From: Ignavibacteriales bacterium | GTDB taxonomy: Bacteria > Bacteroidota > Ignavibacteria > Ignavibacteriales > Ignavibacteriaceae | Reading direction: 5' to 3' | DNA: 14,299 bases | Assembly (NCBI GenBank): GCA_020061995.1 | Contig: JAGUXE010000354.1 | Location: 1-14,299, forward strand | Shown: piece after piece, positions 7,935-14,299 of the stretch | Layout of the letters: each line of letters opens with the position of its first letter | Position numbering within the stretch: the stretch's first letter is position 1 | The notes under the pieces: model-generated | Database searches by the model: none | What the model was told of the DNA's origin: nothing | The model's input: only the letters and a program-made list of their open reading frames with translations | Position numbers and translations under genes: made by a program

Positions 7935-8876
7935 ATGAAATTAAAAATAGTCATAACAATAATTTTACTTACAACTCTTGGTTTTTCACAACAAGAATTT
8001 AAGAAGAATGCAACAGCAGGATTTGTTTTTCTTGAACTTCCTGTTTCTGCCAGGGGAGCTGCCCTGGGTGAATCATCAATTACTTTATCCGATGTAAATG
8101 CCGGAGGAGTTTTTACGAATATCGCAGCAACTGGTTTTAGTGAATTATCACATTCATTCTTTGCTTCTTATTCGCCATGGATTGCTGACATAAAGCACTT
8201 CGCATCTTCTTACACCCTTAATACACCGGTCGGTGTTTTCGGAATTGGTTTCATCGGTGTTGATTATGGCTCAATGCCCAAAACAAAAAAAATAGCCGGA
8301 CAGCGTGTTTATGAGGTTATCGGTTCATTCAATGCTAATGCTTTGGCTATAGGTTTAACATATTCAAGAAAATTAACAGACAGATTTTCATTTGGTGTGG
8401 GTGCAAAATATGTTAAAGAAGGAATTGATATTTACACAGTTGACAATATTTTGTTTGACGGTGGAATTCTTTATTACACAGGTTTGGGTAGTTTAAGAAT
8501 TGCAGCTACAATTCAAAACTTTGGAGTTGATGCTCAATACATAAACGATCCTTTCAAAATGCCTGCATTACTTAGATTAGGAATCGCAGGTGAAATTATC
8601 GGTTCTGAAAATTCAGATTATCGTGTAACTGCACTTATCGAAGCACTCCATCCAAATGATGCGGACGAAAAATTAAATACCGGTTTGGAAATTGCTTGGC
8701 TTGAAATGGTCTCCCTAAGACTTGGCTATAAGTTTTTCTATGATGAAGAATCCTATAGTATCGGTTTTGGTGTAAATCCACAACTTGCTTTACCTTTAAT
8801 GCTGGATTTTTCTTATTCAGATTATGGTAGACTCGGTAAAATTTCACGTTTTTCATTACAATTGGGAGTTAATTGA
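7935..8876 (+). CDS. PorV/PorQ family outer-membrane protein
   Basis: A 313-residue beta-barrel protein. The signal peptide ends LGFS before Gln19. The N-terminal family signature follows: 'ATAGFVFLELPVSARGAALGESSITLSDVNAGGVFTN' at about 26–62, then alternating beta-hairpins to the end. The usual 'NPA' that closes this signature reads NIA here. In characterised T9SS, PorV binds C-terminal sorting domains after translocation and shuttles cargo to the attachment complex; PorQ is a related component. Ignavibacteria and relatives carry many paralogues. Here the gene follows, by 20 nt, a protein with a sorting-like tail, so this copy may serve that specific partner (inference). It is not possible to say whether it is the core PorV of the cell. 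No Shine-Dalgarno sequence is seen. Confidence 0.85.
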   Translation: MKLKIVITIILLTTLGFSQQEFKKNATAGFVFLELPVSARGAALGESSITLSDVNAGGVFTNIAATGFSELSHSFFASYSPWIADIKHFASSYTLNTPVGVFGIGFIGVDYGSMPKTKKIAGQRVYEVIGSFNANALAIGLTYSRKLTDRFSFGVGAKYVKEGIDIYTVDNILFDGGILYYTGLGSLRIAATIQNFGVDAQYINDPFKMPALLRLGIAGEIIGSENSDYRVTALIEALHPNDADEKLNTGLEIAWLEMVSLRLGYKFFYDEESYSIGFGVNPQLALPLMLDFSYSDYGRLGKISRFSLQLGVN

Positions 8877-8884
8877 TAACCGAT

Positions 8885-9634
8885 ATGAAAAATGTAGTTT
8901 TTTATAAGTCGAAAATGCAAAAAACAATTGCTTATTTATTTTTCTTGATAATTTTGAATGCAAATTCTTTTGCTCAGTTAAGTTCAGTAAGTTTTTCACC
9001 CGATTATTCTATATCAGGAAGCAAACGATTAGCAGTAACCAAAGCTGATGCAGTTGGTGGAACATTAAAAATTGATTTTAAGTTGATGGATAATCTGTCG
9101 ATTGGTTTTATAGGCGGGTATCAACTATTTAGTGTTCAACAAGACTCGGGGCTTATTCAATGGAAATGGGATTTCTGGGATAACCGCTATCGTGGAAATG
9201 TTAACGCCGATTTAACTGATTCTACTTTAAGAGCAACTATAAATTCAATTCAGAAAATGGATTTATTCCCAATCATCTTAACTCTGAATGGTGATTTTAC
9301 TTTTATGGAAAATTTTTTCGTGCAGCCTTCAATAGGTGCTGGCATAATTTTCTATTCGCGAAGAATGTTCCTTGAAGAAGAGTGGTCTAAATATTATCAG
9401 CAAATCGGATATGTATTTCAGTATAAATTCAGAAATTTTGCTCCTCCGAAACAGGGAAATCCTTTTGTTATTTACGGCGGAATAAATTTGGGATACATTT
9501 TAACGGAATCATTTAGATTAGATGCAGGTTTTAATTATACTCATGTTCTCGAAACAAAGGGAAAGCTTGGATACGATAACTTCCCTTTTAAAAATTATAT
9601 ATCATCAAAAATTGGAATAACTTTTCTTTATTAA
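8885..9634 (+). CDS. Predicted outer-membrane beta-barrel protein, function unknown
   Basis: A protein of 249 residues from the ATG at 8885. Other in-frame options are a TTG at 8873, whose TTGA overlaps the previous stop, and an ATG at 8915 giving MQKTIAYLFFLIILNANSFA before Gln. All retain the signal peptide. The mature part shows alternating hydrophobic and polar strands, 'NLSIGFIGGYQLF', 'FFVQPSIGAGIIFYS', 'YGGINLGYILTESFRLDAGFNYTHV', and ends in an aromatic residue (GITFLY), as expected of a small outer-membrane barrel of the OmpA/OmpW-like size class. No specific family is recognised. It begins 8 nt after the PorV-like gene, so it is probably co-transcribed. The next gene encodes a protein of similar size and topology. 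Confidence 0.75.
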   Translation: MKNVVFYKSKMQKTIAYLFFLIILNANSFAQLSSVSFSPDYSISGSKRLAVTKADAVGGTLKIDFKLMDNLSIGFIGGYQLFSVQQDSGLIQWKWDFWDNRYRGNVNADLTDSTLRATINSIQKMDLFPIILTLNGDFTFMENFFVQPSIGAGIIFYSRRMFLEEEWSKYYQQIGYVFQYKFRNFAPPKQGNPFVIYGGINLGYILTESFRLDAGFNYTHVLETKGKLGYDNFPFKNYISSKIGITFLY

Positions 9635-9639
9635 TCAGA

Positions 9640-10353
9640 ATGAAAAAAATATTTATACTTAGTTTCTTTATCATATTGTTTTCCGTTCCAAACTATTCAC
9701 AAAGTAATGTTTGGTATACCGGAGCAGATTTTTCCTACTTTATGCCAATCGGTTCCTTAAAAGATCGATTCGAACCAGCAACAGGTTATTCATTCGTTTT
9801 TGGAAAAGAAACGAGTCAAGATTGGATTTGGTTTGGAAAAGTTGAGTACTTTAATTTCGATAAACCAAATTATGATCGGTTAACTGTTAAGAGAAAATTC
9901 ACAGTTGATGGTGTTGAGAAACAACTTTCATTTCCACTTACCAAATTAGATATGAACCTTGAGGTTATCGGTTTAAGTGTAAATGCAAATATAAATTACA
10001 TACGAACTGAGATTTTTGAAACGAATCTTAATTTTGGTTTTGGAGTTTATAAGTGGATAGGAAACAGAAGAGACTTTATTGATTCACTTTTTACTAAAAA
10101 CGCTGCTGATTCTACTCTTTTTGTAGACTATATCGATGTTCCTGAAAAACAACAGTCAGATTGGAGTGGCGGATTAAACTTTGGAATCGAAGCTGCCATT
10201 AAAATTTATGAACCGGTTTGGTTTACCGTTGGGGCACAATACAAAATTGTTATCGGTGAACTTTGGTCTGCCCTAAAAATTGATTTAGAAAATGTTAGCA
10301 CATTTCAAATGGGTGAAATAAGAGCAGGACTTAGATTTAAGCTGGATTTTTAA
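9640..10353 (+). CDS. Predicted outer-membrane beta-barrel protein, function unknown
   Basis: A protein of 237 residues. The signal peptide MKKIFILSFFIILFSVPNYS is followed by Gln. The mature protein has recurrent barrel strands ('WYTGADFSYFMPIGSL', 'GYSFVFGKE', 'LNFGFGVYKWIG', 'SGGLNFGIEAAIKIYEPVWFTVGAQYKIVIG') and ends 'IRAGLRFKLDF' with the C-terminal Phe typical of Bam substrates. It starts 5 nt after the preceding gene without a Shine-Dalgarno sequence. It is the last gene before the intrinsic terminator at 10368. It may be a stabilising or accessory barrel of the receptor module, but nothing in the sequence identifies a ligand. Confidence 0.75.
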   Translation: MKKIFILSFFIILFSVPNYSQSNVWYTGADFSYFMPIGSLKDRFEPATGYSFVFGKETSQDWIWFGKVEYFNFDKPNYDRLTVKRKFTVDGVEKQLSFPLTKLDMNLEVIGLSVNANINYIRTEIFETNLNFGFGVYKWIGNRRDFIDSLFTKNAADSTLFVDYIDVPEKQQSDWSGGLNFGIEAAIKIYEPVWFTVGAQYKIVIGELWSALKIDLENVSTFQMGEIRAGLRFKLDF

Positions 10354-10367
10354 TTTTTACTTTTCCG

Positions 10368-10391
10368 GGCGTATGTAAATACGCCTTTTTT
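10368..10391 (+). terminator. Intrinsic (rho-independent) terminator
   Basis: A perfect 7-bp stem GGCGTAT / ATACGCC with a GTAA loop is followed directly by six T residues. It lies 14 nt after the stop of the last barrel gene and so closes the 2762–10353 run. The next start codon is only 22 nt beyond the T-tract. Confidence 0.9.
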
Positions 10392-10413
10392 GTATAAACA
10401 AATCAGAATAATT

Positions 10414-11571
10414 ATGAAACAATATTTAATACTATTTGGGTTATTTACTTTAGTTTTATCTTTTCAACTCGAAACCAACGCAATAGTTTATCAATCGGAG
10501 GATAATAACAAAACCGGAGTTCGCGGAGTTTGGTTAACGAATGTTGATAGTGATGTACTTACATCAAGAGAGAAAATTATTGAGGCTGTTGATTTTTGTA
10601 AAAAACTTGGGTTTAATACAATATTTACAGTTACTTATAATAAAGGTTTTACGCTTTACCCAAGTAAAGTAATGAAACAATTATTCAGCGTTGAAATTGA
10701 TTCACTTTATATAGGTCGAGATCCGCTTCAAGAATTAATTGAAGAAGCACATAAACAAAACATTAAAGTATTTGCATGGTTTGAATTTGGATTTTCAACT
10801 TCTTATCAATTAAACGGTGGACATATTCTTAAGGCTAAACCAGAATGGGCTTCTAAAAATGTTGAAGGGAAATTAGTTGTTAAAAATGGTTTTGACTGGA
10901 TGAATGCTTTCCATCCTGAAGCACAAAATTACATGCTCTCCTTGATTGAAGAAGTTGTTTCCAATTATAAAGTAGATGGTATTCAAGGAGATGATAGGTT
11001 ACCCGCAATGCCATCTGAAGGGGGATACGACGATTATACGATTGCCCTTTATCGTAAATCGCACAACGGAAATAATCCTCCAGAAAATTCAAAAGATACC
11101 GAATGGGTGCAATGGCGAGCAGATATTTTAACCAAATATCTCGAAAGAATTTATAAAAGAGTTAAAGAAATTAATAAAGATATTATCATCTCAATGTCAC
11201 CAAGTATTTACCCCTGGAGTAAAGAAGAATATTTACAAGATTGGCCTACATGGTTAAATAACGGTTATGTTGAACTTGTCTGTCCACAAGTTTATCGTTA
11301 TGATATTGAAAATTATAAATCTGCGTTGAATGAGATTGTTCAAGAACAAGTTTCAAAAGAAAATTTATTTCGGATTTATCCCGGGATGCTTTTAAAAGTC
11401 GGTTCATATTATGCTTCTGAAGACATGATTAAAGAAATGATTAAGGTTAACCGTAATGCCGGTTTGAGCGGTGAAGTCTATTTCTTTTATGAAGGACTTA
11501 AAAAATATCCTAAATATTTCGAAAATGAATTCGGCAAAAATCCATTAACATTTCCCAATCTTCTAAAATAA
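10414..11571 (+). CDS. GHL10 / DUF187 family glycoside-hydrolase-like protein (short form)
   Basis: The ATG at 10414 is chosen over an in-frame TTG at 10390 because it starts a clean signal peptide (MKQYLILFGLFTLVLSFQLETNA); the TTG would lie inside the terminator T-tract. The 385-residue product is a single GHL10 TIM-barrel-like domain (about 36–365). It has 'RGVWLTNVDSD' (37–47), 'AWFEFGFS' (121–128), 'GGHILKAKPEWA' (135–146), VDGIQGDDRLPAMP (187–200), 'YPWSKEEYLQDWPTW' (266–280) and 'CPQVYRYD' (290–297). Acidic residues in AWFEF and GIQGDDR are the likeliest catalytic candidates. The family includes E. coli DigH (YddW), which cleaves peptide-free peptidoglycan strands; the substrate here is unknown. 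There is no sorting tail and no lipobox, so it is probably periplasmic. It is followed after 1 nt by a longer paralogue, and a 20-nt stretch (10975–10994) recurs exactly at 12095–12114. Confidence 0.88.
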   Translation: MKQYLILFGLFTLVLSFQLETNAIVYQSEDNNKTGVRGVWLTNVDSDVLTSREKIIEAVDFCKKLGFNTIFTVTYNKGFTLYPSKVMKQLFSVEIDSLYIGRDPLQELIEEAHKQNIKVFAWFEFGFSTSYQLNGGHILKAKPEWASKNVEGKLVVKNGFDWMNAFHPEAQNYMLSLIEEVVSNYKVDGIQGDDRLPAMPSEGGYDDYTIALYRKSHNGNNPPENSKDTEWVQWRADILTKYLERIYKRVKEINKDIIISMSPSIYPWSKEEYLQDWPTWLNNGYVELVCPQVYRYDIENYKSALNEIVQEQVSKENLFRIYPGMLLKVGSYYASEDMIKEMIKVNRNAGLSGEVYFFYEGLKKYPKYFENEFGKNPLTFPNLLK

Positions 11572-11572
11572 T

Positions 11573-13465
11573 ATGAAAATTTTAATCGCATTCATTATCG
11601 CATTTCAACTAATTACTTTTTCACAAACTAAAGAAGAGCTAAGAGCTGTTTGGATTACTAATGTTGATAGTGACATTCTGAACAGCGACAGGACAATCGC
11701 TTCGGCTATGAATTATCTTGCCGATATCGGAATTAATGTTGTCTTTCCTGTGGTTTGGAATAAGGGATATACGATTTATCAAAGTGAGATAATGCAGAAT
11801 ATTTTTAATGCACCGATTATTCCTAATTTTTCCGGACGCGATCCTCTAAATCGATTAATCATTGAAGCACACAGAAACGGGATCGAAGTTATTCCATGGT
11901 TTGAGTTTGGATTTTCTCCTTCCTATTCACTAAACGGCGGACACATTATTGCACAATTCCCGAATTGGAAAGCAATTAACAATCAAGGAAATCTTGTAGT
12001 AAAAAATGGATTTGACTGGATGGCTGGAACAAATCCTGAAGTTCAAGATTTTCTTATTTCATTGACAACAGAAGTTCTAGACAAGTATGAAGTCGATGGT
12101 ATTCAAGGAGATGACAGACTCCCGGCAATGCCGATTGAAGGGGGTTATGATTCAGTTACCGTTGCACAATACAAAGCTGAACATAACGGAAATAATCCAC
12201 CTAACGATCCATATAATTACAATTGGAAAATTTGGCGCGCAGGTAAATTAAATGATTTTTTCTGGCGATTACGTGATTCAGTAAAAACAAGAAGCCCACA
12301 TTACATTGTATCTTCTGCTCCTTCTGTTTATCCCTGGGGATTAGATAATTATTTGCAGGATTCACGAACCTGGGTTGATTCAGGTATTGTTGATAATTTT
12401 ATTCCGCAGTTATATCGATACAATATTTCCCAGTATACAAATGAATTAAAGAACTCACTTGCATTTACATCATCATCAAAAAGAAGCATTTTTTTTGCAG
12501 GAGTACTAGCCAAAGTTGGGAGTTATGTTATTGACCCAATTTTTCTGGCTCAAACAATGGATACAACGAGAAAATATAATGTTAAGGGAGAAACATTTTT
12601 CTTTTACGAAGCTCTCCGCGCAAATAATGATCAACTCGGGAATATGATTAAACAGCAATTTTATTCAGAACCAGCATTAGTTCCGTATAGAAACGGAAAT
12701 AATTGGAGACCAAAAGGAGTTATCGTTAACGAGGATGATCCCGATGCAATTCGCATTGGCAATTGGCAGCAGATTGCCGTTCCCGGATTTAATCCTAATG
12801 CATATTGGACTAATGATACTAATTATGCTTCTATTACTTATTCATTTGATGTCCCGGCAACGGGTCACTACAGGCTTTATGCATATCTTGTCCCGAATCT
12901 TGTTTTCTCTCAAAATGCACATTACACATTATATTCTGCTAATGATTCTTCTCTAATATTAGTTGATCAGAAAGAAAATAGTAATAACGGGTGGACTTTG
13001 CTCGGTAATGTTTATTTGAATGAAGGGAAACAAACTGTTTTAAAGTTGGACAATAGAAATATGACTTCCGGCAAATATATTTTTGCCGATGCAGTTATGT
13101 TATTAATCAATCGAAAACTTTCGCCGGATGTTATAATTACTTCTTTGAAAAATGAAGAGAATGAGAATAGTTTTAAATCAGTATTAACTGAATATCAACT
13201 TATCCAAAACTATCCAAACCCGTTTAACCCAACGACAAAGATAAAATTCTCAATTCCCGATAATGGCAATATTCATTTAACTCGTCTGAGTATCTATGAT
13301 ATATTGGGGAAAGAAGTAGCATTACTGATAAACTCAGAAAAAAGTCCCGGCACGTATGAAGTTGATTTTGATTCTCAAAAGTATGGGCTTTCAAGTGGAA
13401 TTTATTTCTATAAATTGCAATCGGGTTCTTCTTCAATTACAAAAAAATTAGTTTTGATGAAGTAG
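11573..13465 (+). CDS. GHL10 family glycoside-hydrolase-like protein with golvesin-like module and T9SS sorting domain
   Basis: A 630-residue paralogue of the preceding gene product, with three modules after the signal peptide (ending LITFS, then Gln18). The GHL10 catalytic-type domain (about 22–370) keeps all the landmarks of its neighbour: 'RAVWITNVDSD', PWFEFGFS, 'GGHII', VDGIQGDDRLPAMP (174–187), 'YPWGLDNYLQD' and 'PQLYRYN'. A golvesin C-terminal-like beta-sandwich lies at about 383–514 ('ITYSFDVPATGHYRLYAYL', 'GWTLLGNVYLNEGKQTVLKLDN', 'YIFADAVML') and may bind carbohydrate or help attachment. The last ~90 residues (540–630) are a canonical T9SS type A sorting domain with QNYPNPFNPTTKIKFSIP, 'LSIYDILGKEV', 'SGIYFYKL' and 'KKLVLMK'. 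It should therefore act at the cell surface or outside the cell. It starts 1 nt after the previous stop and is probably translationally coupled to it. Confidence 0.92.
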   Translation: MKILIAFIIAFQLITFSQTKEELRAVWITNVDSDILNSDRTIASAMNYLADIGINVVFPVVWNKGYTIYQSEIMQNIFNAPIIPNFSGRDPLNRLIIEAHRNGIEVIPWFEFGFSPSYSLNGGHIIAQFPNWKAINNQGNLVVKNGFDWMAGTNPEVQDFLISLTTEVLDKYEVDGIQGDDRLPAMPIEGGYDSVTVAQYKAEHNGNNPPNDPYNYNWKIWRAGKLNDFFWRLRDSVKTRSPHYIVSSAPSVYPWGLDNYLQDSRTWVDSGIVDNFIPQLYRYNISQYTNELKNSLAFTSSSKRSIFFAGVLAKVGSYVIDPIFLAQTMDTTRKYNVKGETFFFYEALRANNDQLGNMIKQQFYSEPALVPYRNGNNWRPKGVIVNEDDPDAIRIGNWQQIAVPGFNPNAYWTNDTNYASITYSFDVPATGHYRLYAYLVPNLVFSQNAHYTLYSANDSSLILVDQKENSNNGWTLLGNVYLNEGKQTVLKLDNRNMTSGKYIFADAVMLLINRKLSPDVIITSLKNEENENSFKSVLTEYQLIQNYPNPFNPTTKIKFSIPDNGNIHLTRLSIYDILGKEVALLINSEKSPGTYEVDFDSQKYGLSSGIYFYKLQSGSSSITKKLVLMK

Positions 13466-13483
13466 GGTAATTGATTACAACGA

Positions 13484-13843
13484 TTAACTTTCTCTATTGA
13501 CTCTTCCAACACTAAACGCCGGGATACAAACCGACAAATACTCACATTTTTCTTCAAATGGATTTGAATAACGTACTCGACTTCCTTTTTTGATAATTAT
13601 CGATTGTTTTTCTTGAAGAATTACGATTTCGCCATCAACTTCAAATTGTTTCTTACCGCGAATAATGTAAGTCACTTCATCAAACTCCGGTGTTTGAAAT
13701 GGTTCGGACCAGCCGGGAGGCGCAATCATGTGGGCAATGCTGAAATCACCTTCATTAATACTTGCACCACCAAAATGTTCCTCAATTAATTTACCATCGG
13801 TTGTTGGTACTACAAACGGTTGTTTTTGTATTCTATAGCTCAT
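13484..13843 (-). CDS. Single-domain cupin protein lacking the usual metal-binding histidines
   Basis: A 119-residue cytoplasmic protein (no signal peptide) with one cupin beta-barrel. Cupin motif 1, G-x5-H-x-H-x3-E-x6-G, aligns exactly at residues 44–63 (G44, E56, G63), but the two histidine positions are Gln50 and Pro52. In motif 2 the histidine position is Val90, while Asn94 is kept. A metal-dependent enzyme activity is therefore unlikely; a ligand-binding or EutQ-like metal-free role is possible (inference). A strong Shine-Dalgarno sequence fixes the ATG at 13843. The gene faces the T9SS glycosidase gene with 18 nt between the stops and no obvious terminator. It shows no visible functional link to its neighbours. 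Confidence 0.85.
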   Translation of the reverse strand: MSYRIQKQPFVVPTTDGKLIEEHFGGASINEGDFSIAHMIAPPGWSEPFQTPEFDEVTYIIRGKKQFEVDGEIVILQEKQSIIIKKGSRVRYSNPFEEKCEYLSVCIPAFSVGRVNRES

Positions 13844-13848
13844 TTAAA

Positions 13849-13854
13849 CTCCTT
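13849..13854 (-). promoter_or_regulatory. Strong ribosome binding site of the cupin gene
   Basis: On the minus strand AAGGAG lies 5 nt before the ATG at 13843. It supports that start, and stands out because the confidently placed + strand starts in the 2762–11573 stretch have no comparable site. Confidence 0.85.
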
Positions 13855-13921
13855 ATCATTTTATAGTATCGCTGCTTTAATTTGTGCTGCTTCAACAGAA
13901 AAGATACATTGAAAAATCGTA

Positions 13922-13929
13922 CAAATATA
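13922..13929 (-). promoter_or_regulatory. Candidate -7 element (TAnnTTTG type) for the cupin gene
   Basis: On the minus strand this reads TATATTTG, a full match to TAnnTTTG. It would give a leader of about 70 nt to the cupin start. The nearest upstream TTTG is about 29 nt away, too far for a standard -33 element. The 13844–14125 region between the divergent cupin and DUF3857 genes shows no other clear feature. Confidence 0.25.
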
Positions 13930-14125
13930 ATCAATTAAAAAACTACTTTTTTTGTTTACAAAGAATTTGAAATTAATACATCATGTGTTCCAGCGCACTT
14001 GACTTTTTCATTAGCATTCCTTTATTTGTCTCATCAATAATATTTTCTATTAAACAAAAAGTTTTATGTATTACCGCACGAATATTTAATCAAACTATAT
14101 GTTCCATTTATCATCTTGGGGAGTT

Positions 14126-14299
14126 ATGAAAAATAAAAAATTGTTCTACTTTTTTACCGCTGTACTGTTTCTTCTAATCAATAAAGGGAGTCTTCCGCAA
14201 AGTATTGATGTAAAATGGGGGGAAATTCCGCGGGTAGATCTAAAAATGACACATTATCCAGCTGATACAAATGCTTCCGCACTGATTTTGTATCATCTT
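14126..14299 (+). CDS. DUF3857 / transglutaminase-type exported protein, N-terminal fragment (3' end cut off by window)
   Basis: The first 58 codons are visible. MKNKKLFYFFTAVLFLLINK begins a signal peptide running to about residue 24 (GSLP, then Gln25). The mature N-terminus 'VKWGEIPRVDLKMTHYPADTNASALILYHL' matches the opening of DUF3857 proteins, whose pattern is 'WG.I...DL.M..YP.D..A.A.vLyd'. In that family DUF3857 usually precedes a transglutaminase-like domain, so the full gene is probably 600–700 codons and encodes a periplasmic protein of unknown role. ATG 14126 is preferred for its compact signal peptide; an in-frame ATG at 14099 would add nine residues. GGGGAG lies only 2 nt before the ATG, too close for an ideal Shine-Dalgarno sequence. 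Confidence 0.7.
   Translation, partial: MKNKKLFYFFTAVLFLLINKGSLPQSIDVKWGEIPRVDLKMTHYPADTNASALILYHL

Noticed and set aside
10390..10392. TTG as the start of the short GHL10 gene
   Set aside because: It overlaps the terminator T-tract and adds eight residues before a signal peptide that starts cleanly at the ATG at 10414.
10414..13465. A single GHL10 gene split by a frameshift or stop
   Set aside because: Each reading frame holds a full GHL10 domain and its own signal peptide, so these are two complete tandem genes.
13463..13484. Terminator between the convergent glycosidase and cupin genes
   Set aside because: GTAAT-TG-ATTAC could pair over five bases with a two-base loop, but the stem is short and AT-rich and no T-tract follows.
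13926..13931. TATAAT as a sigma-70 -10 box for the DUF3857 gene
   Set aside because: The hexamer is perfect, but the nearest TTGAAA is only 11 nt upstream of it and the start codon nearly 200 nt downstream, and the same bases overlap a better minus-strand element.
1..14299. CRISPR arrays, tRNA or rRNA genes, insertion sequences, integrases or attachment sites
   Set aside because: No regularly spaced repeats, no cloverleaf or rRNA-like sequence, and no transposase or integrase coding sequence was seen on either strand.

Overview
The window is AT-rich, gene-dense bacterial DNA carrying eleven protein genes, two of them cut by the window edges. Three things point to the Ignavibacteria / Bacteroidota–Chlorobiota side of the tree. 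Two secreted proteins end in type IX secretion (T9SS) sorting domains of the 'NYPNPFN' kind. A PorV/PorQ-family outer-membrane protein is present. Most signal peptides are followed by Gln at +1, the Bacteroidetes 'Q-rule'. Most starts also lack a Shine-Dalgarno sequence. The 'QNYPNPFNPTTKIKFSIP' wording is especially common in Ignavibacteria, so that is my best guess (inference, not a database result).

Layout. 1–1641 (+) is the 3' part of a beta-propeller-like T9SS cargo protein. It converges, with 3 nt between stop codons, on prmA (1645–2499, –), the ribosomal protein L11 methyltransferase. A 262-nt divergent intergenic region holds candidate promoters and small palindromes. Next comes a compact five-gene run on the + strand, 2762–10353: a TonB-dependent receptor, a large exported protein with a FlgD/T9SS-like tail, a PorV/PorQ-like protein, and two small predicted outer-membrane beta-barrels. 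It is closed by a clear intrinsic terminator (10368–10391). Only 22 nt later a second + strand pair begins: two tandem paralogous GHL10/DUF187 glycosidase-like proteins (10414–11571 and 11573–13465). The second has gained a golvesin-like module and a T9SS tail. A small cupin gene (13484–13843, –) faces this pair. The window ends in the first 58 codons of a DUF3857/transglutaminase-type exported protein (from 14126, +).

How the genes may work together. Apart from prmA and the cupin, everything encodes cell-envelope or secreted proteins. The five-gene run looks like an outer-membrane module in which a TonB-dependent channel works with a surface protein that is not SusD-like, and with a PorV-type protein that could handle or anchor that surface protein. 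The glycosidase pair may act on a polysaccharide at two locations: the first copy is probably periplasmic, and the second is exported by T9SS. The substrate cannot be read from the sequence. There is no SusD, no glycoside hydrolase of assigned specificity, no regulator and no mobile element in the window.
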